Below, in pieces: positions 55,250 through 64,000 of a stretch of DNA of 64,000 nucleotides; position 1 is the first letter of the stretch; each line of letters starts with the position of its first letter. The position numbers and the translations under genes were made by a program. The DNA is from Deroplatys truncata (lineage: Eukaryota; Arthropoda; Insecta; Mantodea; Mantidae). The DNA is taken from assembly GCA_030765065.1 (NCBI GenBank), contig CM060977.1, positions 131,320,295-131,384,294 on the forward strand, read 5' to 3'. The notes below the pieces were generated by a model that was not told where the DNA came from, searched no databases, and saw only the letters and a list, made by a program, of their open reading frames with translations.

Positions 55250-55994
55250 TGGTGGCTGAACTTTCTTGCGTCATAATTTACTCTTTCGGGCGCTGTTGTA
55301 CACAATTCACTTCTCATCTCCAGTTATCAGACGTTCCAGAAATGGATAATTCTGATTGCGTCTCAGTAAGGAGCCACAGATGGAAACGTGCTGAATCAAA
55401 TTCGCTTCACTCAATTCGTTAAGGAAGTCATACATGGTGAATATTTACGTAACTCAATTTTTTCAAGTTCCTGGCTACAGTAGCGCGAGCTAAATTGAGC
55501 TCTAATGCCAACACCCAAGTTGTTATTCGTGGATCGTTGACTATCATTTCATGACTTCTTTCCACGTCCGTAACAACTGGCAATCCAGATCCAGGTTTGT
55601 ATCTTTTAGGGAGAAATTTCCAGATCGAAATCAGCTAAACCACTTTTGACATACTCGATTCGTTACTGCATCTTCCCCGTAGACAGCACAAATTTTCTGC
55701 CGGCATTGTGAGGCGGTTTTACCCTCACGATAGTAAAACAGCATAAGATGCCGGAAATGTTCCTTTTTGCTTTCCATAGTTTTTAAACACAAGTTCACGC
55801 TGTTCCATCTAACGTCAGTCACACTGACATATCCAATAGCGAGTCTGGTTCAATGTGGCTAGAGTCTGGTTATTGCTCTCTAAGTCGTAGGGGTGGTTAG
55901 GCAACTAGGATAGCTTGAGTGTACAGAGGGTTCAGGGTTTTCAGGCGCTATAGATGGAACTTGCGAGCAAAGCGAACGAACTTATGAGACAACC
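55250..55994 (-). pseudogene. mariner relic, N-terminal half, minus strand
   Basis: The right edge shows a mariner-type terminal sequence, on the minus strand TTAGGTTGTCTCATAAGTTC, next to TA. The protein part (55822-55631) reads MESKKEHFRHLMLFYYREGK and ICAVYGEDAVTNRVCQKWF, the first helix-turn-helix of mariner transposases. It continues with frame breaks to about 55250. The catalytic half is missing, so this is a truncated copy. Confidence 0.75.
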
Positions 55995-55999
55995 TAATA

Positions 56000-56850
56000 A
56001 ATTAACCTTAAAAAATCCAGTCAAACAATCAATTTAAAATAATTACCGATGAAGGTTGTGAATTCATGTTATATAAAGAGCAAAACAGAGGAAGCATTTT
56101 GAGTATCTAGGAAATCTGGGTGACGGGCGAATACTCAAATCAAGCGTCTGATATCGAAAAGAACTGAAGAAACCGTCAGTATACCTCTGGTGGTTTGTCC
56201 CTCTCACAACCAGCAATTCCCTCTTCGAAAAGAAAATAACTCGTACCGGAGTGCTAAACCAAGGCAAAGACTCAAGTGCGAAAGGTAATCCGGTACAAAA
56301 CATATTGTGTTTTTAATACGATACCCACGCGAAAGATCAGTTCGTCAAATAAAGATGCAACTAACATGTCCAAAATATTCCTCCTATATCCTAGACATCA
56401 ACAACGCTTGGCCTTTTGCTACTCCGACCCCAAATTGGCAATATTTCCATGTAAGTAACTGAATGATCTGTTTAATTATTCCACAAATTTAATCCTCACT
56501 GGTTCTAGATACCGAAAACTATTTTGTTTTTGACTGTTGCCGCACTCTGCCCCTTGCAGATCTTCTTTAGCTTGAACACTGGAAAGCATTATCTTCATTG
56601 CCTTGGATAATTAGTAGATCGTGGCAAAAAAGGTCATTAAAATGTGTCTTGTTGCTATAGAACAGTAATATTACCGCCAGAGAGCGTAAAAATGTGAAAG
56701 TTCAAAAGCAAACTTAAGTGATTATTAAAATAATATGTATGTGGCTATCCTATTCATCAGTTTTTTGAAAATAATGCATCAGTAGCTACCCGACAGCCCT
56801 TTATTTTCCTTCAAAGTCCAGTTATAAATAAGCATATGCACTATCGTTAA
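56000..56850. other. Unassigned stretch
   Basis: Two opposing open frames (56064-56303 minus, 56276-56458 plus) without recognisable motifs. No repeat family seen. Confidence 0.4.
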
Positions 56851-56884
56851 GTTGCCTCAGGTTAGTTTACTACAGGGACAGAGA

Positions 56885-57024
56885 ATGGGTAATGTTGTTT
56901 CATCCGATTACAGCGACAAGGACGGTCCTCCTCAAACCGCCCCAAGGCGCGGCGTTCCGGACGAGCAATGGCTTTCCCTGGTCACACAGAATAAACATGC
57001 AATAGAACAGAGAGGTCATGCCCG
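56885..57024 (+). CDS. Possible host first exon, N-myristoylation-type start
   Basis: The frame MGNVVSSDYSDKDGPP then VPDEQWLSLVTQNKHAIEQR is richer in G and C than its surroundings. ATG has A at -3. MGNVVSSD fits the MGxxxS consensus for N-myristoylation, which would anchor the product to membranes. The exon could end at CCCG|GTACGTG, a good donor, at 57024 in phase 2. Upstream the same frame is open to 56852. I do not recognise the protein and cannot see the next exon. It may be a real gene on the plus strand continuing outside my recognition, or chance. Confidence 0.4.
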
Positions 57025-57485
57025 GTACGTGATTTTCTAGCCGCAAATTAAGCGTGTTCCCAAGCAAACTTCTCCACTGTTCTTCCCACAACCACTAACT
57101 TCTTTCTGTGACATTTCTGTAAGCGATGCTGCTACTGCTGCAGTGTAATGATGAATCATCTCTTTATGACGTAACAATAGCAACATCGGTCTCTCTAATT
57201 AGAGGCGAATTGCTTCATCATGATTGACACTGCAATCTCTTCACTTTTACCCTTTTAATTTGAATATTCGCGAAAAGAACGGTGCGATTTCTCTAAGAAA
57301 TATGGAATTACGATCCCATAGTTATTAATGTACGCGGGTCATACTAAAAATTGTGAGCAGCTCTTTGTTACAACTACAGTTCCAACAAAGTAATAAAAGA
57401 ACTGCATTATCGTAATATACAGGCTTTATAATCCATGTTGACACACTTCTATCACATGACCACAGGCAGTATTTGCAAAATGATC
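57025..57485. other. Unassigned stretch after candidate exon
   Basis: If the exon is real this is intron. No other feature was recognised. Confidence 0.35.
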
Positions 57486-57492
57486 CATACCG

Positions 57493-57990
57493 ATGTTTCA
57501 TTTCGAGTATGCCGTCATGGAATTTGTCGTAAAGAGGAAAAATCTGATGCTGAAATTCACTTCAGACGTGCATAGAGATTGCACTGGCGACAGCAGAGTT
57601 AGGAGATGGGTGAAGCGCTTCAGAGATAGCAACACGGGCATCCAAGATGATTCCGTCGCCCTCCAACTGCCTCTACGGCATGCAACAAGGAAAGACACTT
57701 GCTAGTTCATTAGAGAAGACAGACGTGTCACTGTGAATGAAATCGCAACGAAACTTCACTGGGACATACAAATCAGGAAACGATTCAAAGTTTGTGTCGT
57801 TGGGTCCCACGTTTATTAATCGAAGACCACGAAGTTCAGGAAGAACCTTCTTCAGAAATTTCGAAATGAAGGAGATGATTTTTTTATGAGTATTGTGAGA
57901 CAGGCGACGAAAGTTTGTTCCATCTTTTCGGTTCTGTGAAGGAACAGCTGCGAAGGTGACGCTAAGAGACGCTGGAGGACATCGTATCAT
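57493..57990 (+). pseudogene. mariner-like (HTH_48 type) transposase relic
   Basis: The first open part (57493-57705) has an N-terminal helix-turn-helix, DSRVRRWVKRFRDSN. After a stop, the next piece reads REDRRVTVNEIATKLHWDI and, after frame breaks, KNLLQKFRNEGDDFF near 57845. The order matches SETMAR/Hsmar-like mariner proteins. The catalytic core is absent or unreadable. Confidence 0.6.
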
Positions 57991-58413
57991 ATTCCACCTG
58001 TGCTATAAGATTGTGCTAATTTATTTATTTCACAAGTGCTCCTTAATTCCTTCCTAACCAGCCTTAGAAACGGGCAGACTTATAATGCGATTTTGGTATT
58101 TAAGCCAGAAATCTCTGGAAGATGGAAGACGAAGGTTTTCTGGAAATCTCCATCTGCAGCTAACATTTTAGGTTTAAAATCATTAGTTGTCTGATTCTAT
58201 CTTTCCTACCTTGTCCAACGCATGGCTTGTTTAGAAGGACAATTAATTCCATGAGCTGATCTAACAGTGGTCGAAACTATGAAGTCCGGGACTTAAAGTA
58301 CTTACATTTAAGTCGCCATTGGAGTATGTCATTTCAATATTATTTCAGATCTGCTTATGATTGTTTTCCGGAAAAAATGCGAATCAGTTGGGGAATTTAA
58401 TGCCATACCGGCA

Positions 58414-58487
58414 TGTTGCCATGGTAGCTCAGGCGTTAGAGCAAGTGGACAGAAACCGGTAGATCCGTGTTTCAAATCTCGGCAACA
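58414..58487 (+). tRNA. tRNA-like pseudogene or SINE head
   Basis: A near-complete cloverleaf can be drawn. The acceptor stem is TGTTGCC (58414-58420) with GGCAACA (58481-58487). The D stem is GCTC/GAGC. The anticodon stem is imperfect with a seven-base loop ACAGAAA, and a T arm with TTTCAAAT as loop follows. Position 33 would be C instead of the near-universal U and there are mismatches in two stems, so a functional tRNA is unlikely. A pseudogene or tRNA-derived SINE head is preferred. Confidence 0.45.
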
Positions 58488-58536
58488 GCATTGAATTTTT
58501 CAGTCGTCTGATTCTACTTTTCATTAGTTGTTGTTT

Positions 58537-59371
58537 AAAAAATCTGATGTGCTACATTCTCATGACTTTCTCTACTCTTATACAAACTAGTTTTACAAAT
58601 ACTTATTCTCCATTTACTTCACGTTAATCGAGATAAACATTTGCCGAAACTACCTATTGCTAATTTTCTTGCAGGTACAAGGGGAATATGGTGGCCTTTA
58701 AGCGACAGTCAAATCTTTTAAGACCTGGTTGCTATGTGGAGAATTCCATTCTCTTTGCATGCCCAGCATATAAAGAAACGAATAACGAATTCCCATTTGA
58801 GAAAAAGTATAAGTATTGGAAAATTCAAACAAATAACAAGGAATATGGTTCAGTCCTCCCCCCCAAAAAATGTATGCGACATAAATTGTGTTTTAACGAG
58901 CTCTACATTTTATTGTGTAGAAAAAAATTTGTATACCTCTTACACTTTACCAGTTATTCAGAATGAAGAGGACTTTTGGGGGCATTCCCAGGAAGTTCAA
59001 GATACACATTTTGTCATGAAAATATCTTAAATACGTATATGAATACTTTAATCAAAATCATTAGAGCCTCTTTTGAGAAAATTAAAATTTTCGAAAAATG
59101 TTCCATGTTATGGGTGTTCTGGGTGGGATATTTTCTGAAAATCATCGTGTCGCATCTTTGAAAGATACTGAACCCAAATACCAAGTTTAGTATTTATCCT
59201 TCTTTTCGTTTTTGAGCTATACTGTTCACAGCCACACACGGACCTTTTTCTAAAAGTGCTTTTTTGGATTCAGGGGTCCTCAAAACATGTATTTCTGGTG
59301 AAATCTCAGTATCAAATTATTGGGTGGAAGGCAACACTTGCCCTACTTACTATAGTAGTTGAGAAAGTAAA
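58537..59371 (-). repeat. R2 interspersed repeat, diverged near-full copy
   Basis: Begins AAAAAATCTGATGTGCTACA and ends CTTACTATAGTAGTTGAGAA. It has a run of nine C and several deletions relative to other copies, so it is older. Confidence 0.75.
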
Positions 59372-60080
59372 AAACTATTCTAATGATTTTATTAAAATGT
59401 CATGAGCTACTGGAGAAAAGGTATAACTTAAATATGTGTAAAAAGTGCATTTGAACGTTTTAGGATCCCTTTGGAGTGGAGATCCATGAAGGAGAAGCTC
59501 AACTCTACTACAGAAAAGCAATATATGTTGTCCTATAGGTTAATTTTTAAAGTTTGTAAGTATTTCAGATACATTGGCAGTTCCTTGTGTGTTCCCATTG
59601 TAAGTGAATTTCTCTCAAGGCTGTTCTTTATTTTGAAGAGTTTTGCCAGCTAGCTCATTGCGGAGATGTTTCTTATCTTGCGAAGATAAATACCAGGTAG
59701 CTTTAGGCGCTGATAACTAGTTTTCTCTCACTTGGAACTTACTACTTTCATGGTCAATAAAGGCACGTGGCATATGAGGGGACATTAGTGTTAAAAAGAA
59801 AAATCTTGTGTCGGATTTATTTAAGTGTTCTTGCTGCATGCAGCACCACAGGCGGAGAATGCTGATGATACATGAAATGAAATTACAATTGGGAAGGGAA
59901 ATTAAGGTAGGAAGCGTTTGAAGAAGGGGTTTTCTTTACGTTACTTGCACCACGTTGGGTAAGCTAAATTTGAAGAAAGGTATTTTGTTGTTGCTACGTA
60001 TGGAAAGTCAGTTTGAAGAAGGTATTGTCTTTACGTTGTTTGCATCACGCTTTGGGCGTCAATTTGAAGTGGTTTGTATT
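59372..60080. other. Unassigned stretch with degenerate tandem units
   Basis: 59910-60080 contains three TTTGAAGAA(A)GG(T) units with partly shared downstream sequence (CTTTACGTT, GCATCACG). No gene. Confidence 0.4.
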
Positions 60081-60084
60081 GAAG

Positions 60085-60993
60085 GAGTTGTATTATTTTT
60101 CAACTGTTGGGGAACCGAACTTGTAGTAGTTGCAACCGCAAGTATGGTACCCAGTTTCCGGTAGCCTTCGCCCCAAATGTACTTTCAGGTGGTGTTTGCC
60201 CCAAGTTTAAAAATAATATCTTTGTAATTTAACTGTTTCTTTAAATATTATATATTTATGTTTGCCTCGGCGCGTCAGTATTTATTAGAGACACGTTTCT
60301 CTTAGGCAGGGTTGTGATACGACTAAGAATGAAGGCTTACAAAGATTTTAAGTTTTAATTCACTCCTTTTTATTAATACTTGATACGATTAACATAACAC
60401 TTCACTGATATAGAGAGCTGTGAGATTCTTTTTATTAATTAATTACACTTTTTAACACGTAAACTATTTTTCGTTTCACACGAATACGTATTAAATCTCT
60501 CGAGGACGCACAAGCAACGCATCCAGTTATGGGCACACTCTGCAGGCAACTGAATAGATTTCAACCGTCTAAACTTGTAAATTTATGTAATTCAAGTCTC
60601 TGATTGGCTAATCCGACTCCAATAGAATACCTTCATTTAACTAAAATCCCCGCCGGTTTTTGATTGGCTATTTTATAAACTGTCACTAAAATCACACTAT
60701 TGCTTACAAGAATCACAAGTAACATTTAAACTCTCAAACTCATTATTGCCTCAAGGTTACCTCATTGTTAGCAACTTTTAACTTATTATTCTCACAGCTC
60801 CTACATTATTAAATTACGTAATACATTCATATAACATTATTGTACATGTATACAATAATATAAGCATATGGAATGACTGTTACGTACATTTTACAAATTA
60901 ATATATACACATATTGCTTCAAGGCGGGCTGTTATTGAATTTACATATTATATAATTAGACTGAAATTATTTGTGTTAAAAACACTGCCTCAA
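60085..60993 (-). repeat. R1 interspersed repeat, complete inverted copy
   Basis: From CTGTTGGGGAACCGAACTTG to AACACTGCCTCAAG, the reverse complement of 27652-28452 with extra sequence around the CCAAT boxes. Contains GATTGGCTA twice and TTTATAAACTG. Confidence 0.65.
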
Positions 60994-61995
60994 GTTTCAG
61001 GTCTAAGTTTGGGGTAAATACTTCCCCGGCGTTTGCCAAATATGAGGACGGAGGAAATCCTGGAGAGAAAACCTGCTGGGGAGCACGATCTGGAGAATTT
61101 GAACGGCAGACCTCCCGTTCTCGAGTTCGTATCTTAACGGCCTCGATTATGTGTCGCAGTGGCATTATTTTCTCTATCCATTACGTCACATAAAACTTAT
61201 GTATAAACTCGATTCTACTATTCGCATTATTCACGATACAGTAAGTAATTTTGACTAATAAATCTCAAACTAACCAATATGGACTTGGTTACATACGCGA
61301 TACATAAACGAAAACAAAACTGTTTGCATATCGCTCAGCAGTTTTTGTAGGTAATGGTCCCATGCGGGGGGGGAGATCAGGGTAATTGGCTTTGTTTTAC
61401 TACTCGGAGTTTCATGTTTTTCGATCTCCAAACTAGTTCGTCAAATTCAACTTTTCCGTTCCTTATTTTCTGTACTCCAACACCAACCTTTTCCTATTCC
61501 GTTCAACTATTTAATAAATAACTTAATTGTTGGCGCTGCAATGAGCATATGAAACATATAACTGCGTCCATGTCCAACGTAAAATGCGTACAATATTTAA
61601 CCAATATATAAAGTATTTCGGTATAGTGTGAAAAAAAATATTGTACTTAACCGCAGGAAAATTACTTTTTTCAGGACTCGTTTCCATACTTCTGCCTCAT
61701 CTTTATATATTTAACCAATATATAAAGTATTTCGATATAATGTGAAACAAAATGTTGTACTTAACTGCAGGAAAGTGTTTTCTTCAGGATCCGTTTGAAT
61801 ATTCCTGCCTCAGTTTCGCTTCGGTCGTAAACATCTTACTCGTCCTCAAAAAAACTCACTTTCCTGTGCAGTTAAGTAAACAACTATTATAATGCCGCAT
61901 GATATTTCAACTTCAAGAGTAGTAAAGGATATTTCAAAAACGGCAAATTTTACAAAAATTTATTGGATACGAATTGTATACTTCCCTTAGCTCTA
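60994..61995. other. Unassigned stretch with a 114-bp tandem duplication
   Basis: ATATTTAACCAATATATAAAG occurs near 61593 and again near 61707, each followed by similar sequence including GTACTTAAC(C/T)GCAGGAAA, so two units of about 114 bp lie at 61593-61815. A G-run is at 61366-61373. Confidence 0.6.
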
Positions 61996-62009
61996 CAATT
62001 TTACTGTCC

Positions 62010-62345
62010 GTACCACTTACCTATTGTAAGTATATGAAGTCTTCCAACCCAAAATTCATTACTGAGATTTCACAGGAAACACATTTTTAGGTACTTGAAT
62101 AAAAACAACTTTTGAAAAACATAATTAATAAAACAATGTCGTATAAACAATTTTGTTGGCATTAAGCTCAGCTTCTTCCAAGGATACGACACCAAAAATG
62201 TTCAAGAAAATTCCCCCCACCCCAAATTATCATTCACACTGTTTGTTATTTATTTTCTCCAAAATGGCAATAACGATTTTGAATAAAATACCGCATGCTT
62301 AAGAGATTTGCATGACAAATCAAATGTATATCTTACATATTCTAC
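62010..62345 (+). repeat. R2 repeat, highly diverged
   Basis: Segments such as TACGACACCAAAAATGTTC, AATGGCAATAACGATTTTG and GAGATTTGCATGACAAATC follow R2 order. A further piece is at 62695-62985. Confidence 0.6.
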
Positions 62346-62359
62346 CAAGAATGCAATTT

Positions 62360-62466
62360 TGTACGAGGGGTCCCGGGTTCGATTCCGGTGTGAGGATGGG
62401 AATTTTCTTCTAGCCAAGATTATTCCCTATCTTCTCCAGTGTCTGGAAGTATGAATGAGAGTGTGA

Positions 62467-62503
<37 letters not shown>

Positions 62504-62505
62504 AT
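62360..62505 (+). repeat. SINE-like fragment with (GT)n tail
   Basis: GGGGTCCCGGGTTCGATTCC is a box B/T-arm element. A short body leads to a (TG)n run at 62466-62502. It sits inside the diverged R2, splitting it. Confidence 0.6.
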
Positions 62506-63208
62506 TTAACGATTAAAACCCCAAAACTGCAAGAAACCCAACGACAAGAGACTACGAGTTAACACCATTGCCAATAGGCAATAAGTTCCAAAGCAAAGGC
62601 CGCCGATGAGGCCAAGTAGATAAAGGCGGGGTATAAATAGAACTAAAAAACTTGCATTTTGTATACCTGCTTCTGTGCAGAAGTAAACAGTAAAAATACG
62701 AAAAAACAATAGAAAACTTACGCAAAATGTAGATCTCGACAAAACACACAATTTCTCCTTATTAAAATGGAGTTTTAAAGACAGCGCGGAATAATCCACA
62801 TTTTAAAATTCTGAATATCGCCTCAGTCTCCTATGCCCCCCCTTCTACTTACAACAAAATGTGCAATGAAACAATTTCTGCAAACGTTTATCTCAAATAA
62901 TATGAAGCAGAAAGTAGAATAAGCTTTTGTAAGAATAATTTGCAGAAGACTGGAAGGAAAAACTAATATGAATGTAACACTTAAAATTTTTAGAACATTT
63001 TGTCTATTTCCTATAATTTGCTTACCAGTTATACAGAACTTTATAAAATTTATCCAGAAAGAAGAGGACTTCACAGGCTATTCATAGAATATTTAGATAT
63101 AAAGGTGTTAATTCTTGCAAATAACGTGAACATACAGCTTTAGTTTTTGAACAATTTACAAATAACGAAAATAAAATCATGTAGGGCTGGTTTTTATGCA
63201 TACACTTT

Positions 63209-64000
63209 TTTACTTTCTCTACTACGTATAGTAAGTAGGGGAAGTATTGCATTCCACTCAAAAATTCGATACCGAGATTTCACCGCAAATACAAGTTTTG
63301 AGACCCCTGAATCCTCTCAAAAGGCCTTTTTAGAAAAAAATATCCGTGTATGTGTGAGACTTGGTATTTAGATTCAGTGTCTTTCAAATAGCGGGCCTCC
63401 GACCCCAGGCACCCGCTTGTAAGACCTGGAGGGTGTAAGTCCCACATAAGAGGAGGGTAAACAGATAATGATAGAATGAATGAATGAATGAATGAATGAA
63501 TGAATGAATCTTTCAAATATGCGATAATTTTGATTTTCTCAAAAATGACTCTAATGACTTTGATTAAAATATCATATATTTAAGATATTTTCATGACAAG
63601 TGAAAGTATAATTTGAATTTTCTGGGAATGTCCCCAAAAGTCCTCTTCATTATGAATGGCTTTTGTATAACTGGTAAACCGTAAGGGATAGACAAAATGT
63701 TTCTACACAAAACATATAAATCTCGTTAAAACACACAATTTATGTCATGCACATTTTTTTTGTCGAGTGAACCATTTCCGAGGTATTCTTTGTTATTCAT
63801 TTGAATTTTCCAATACTTACGCTTTTTCAAGCGGGAATTGTTATTCGCTTTTCTTATATCCTGGACATACAAAGAGAATGGAATGTTCCACATAGCAACC
63901 AGCTCTTAAAGGATTTGACTATCGCTTAAATACTACCATATTCCCCTTGCACCTACAAGAAAATTAGCAATAAGATTTTCTGCAAATGTTTATCTCGATT
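63209..64000 (+). repeat. R2 interspersed repeat, cut by window end
   Basis: Starts TTACTTTCTCTACTACGTAT and contains all R2 motifs to the window edge. It is interrupted by a short retroposon at 63391-63508. Confidence 0.8.
63391..63508 (+). mobile_element. Short retroposon inserted in R2, with 11-bp target duplication
   Basis: TCTTTCAAATA occurs at 63380-63390 and 63509-63519, exactly bracketing a 118-bp insert that begins GCGGGCCTCCGACCCC and ends with a (GAAT)n run. Variable short duplications with a simple-repeat tail are the mark of LINE-driven retroposition. The insert is not clearly tRNA-like. Confidence 0.8.

Overview
The window is AT-rich nuclear DNA from an animal, most probably an insect. 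It holds no operons, no bacterial gene spacing and no rRNA. Almost everything recognisable is mobile or decayed mobile DNA: mariner and other Tc1/mariner transposases, a hAT element, a piggyBac-like relic, a LINE 3' fragment, several tRNA-derived SINEs and two abundant unclassified interspersed repeats (called R1 and R2 here). The species cannot be fixed from sequence alone.

The centrepiece is 30236-47522, a 17.3-kb element that is one giant inverted repeat (axis about 38225.5, unpaired centre about 70 bp). It starts with AG and ends with CT. A perfect 6-bp direct duplication, AACGTA, flanks it (30230-30235 and 47523-47528). That combination is the signature of Polinton/Maverick (adintovirus-related) elements. 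Unlike a canonical Polinton it has no recognisable integrase, packaging ATPase, protease or capsid gene. Each arm carries one intact 1217-residue type B DNA polymerase gene, transcribed outward. The two proteins differ at one residue (825, Thr/Ala). From centre to tip each arm holds: an array of units carrying a tRNA T-arm/B-box-like motif, organised as a three-unit higher-order repeat; a promoter with CRE and TATA motifs; the polymerase gene; a 3' end with AATAAA; a roughly 30-bp repeat array; a 21-bp repeat array; a roughly 67-bp repeat array; and the terminal sequence. The right arm is 1306 bp longer because of a tandem duplication.

Region by region: 1-5650 is a pair of inverted R1 repeats enclosing a DD41D Tc1/mariner relic, a SINE and a D34D mariner with terminal repeats. 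5870-7800 has a SINE and a second DD41D-type element with terminal repeats. 8640-13660 holds a piggyBac-like relic, a pseudogene segment duplicated at 51 kb, and a hAT element with an 8-bp target duplication. 13940-27640 is dominated by R2 copies, microsatellites and sequence I do not recognise. 27650-28452 is another R1 copy. 29531-30123 has a SINE and a local tandem repeat. 30236-47522 is the palindromic element. 48570-64000 returns to SINEs, R2 copies, a LINE fragment, the duplicated pseudogene segment, three further Tc1/mariner relics, a fourth R1 copy, and one short stretch (56885-57024) that looks like a host first exon with a possible N-myristoylation start.

The polymerase genes are the only long intact coding regions. 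Together with the near-identical arms and intact target duplication they suggest a young insertion. The absence of an integrase implies that the insertion machinery was supplied in trans.
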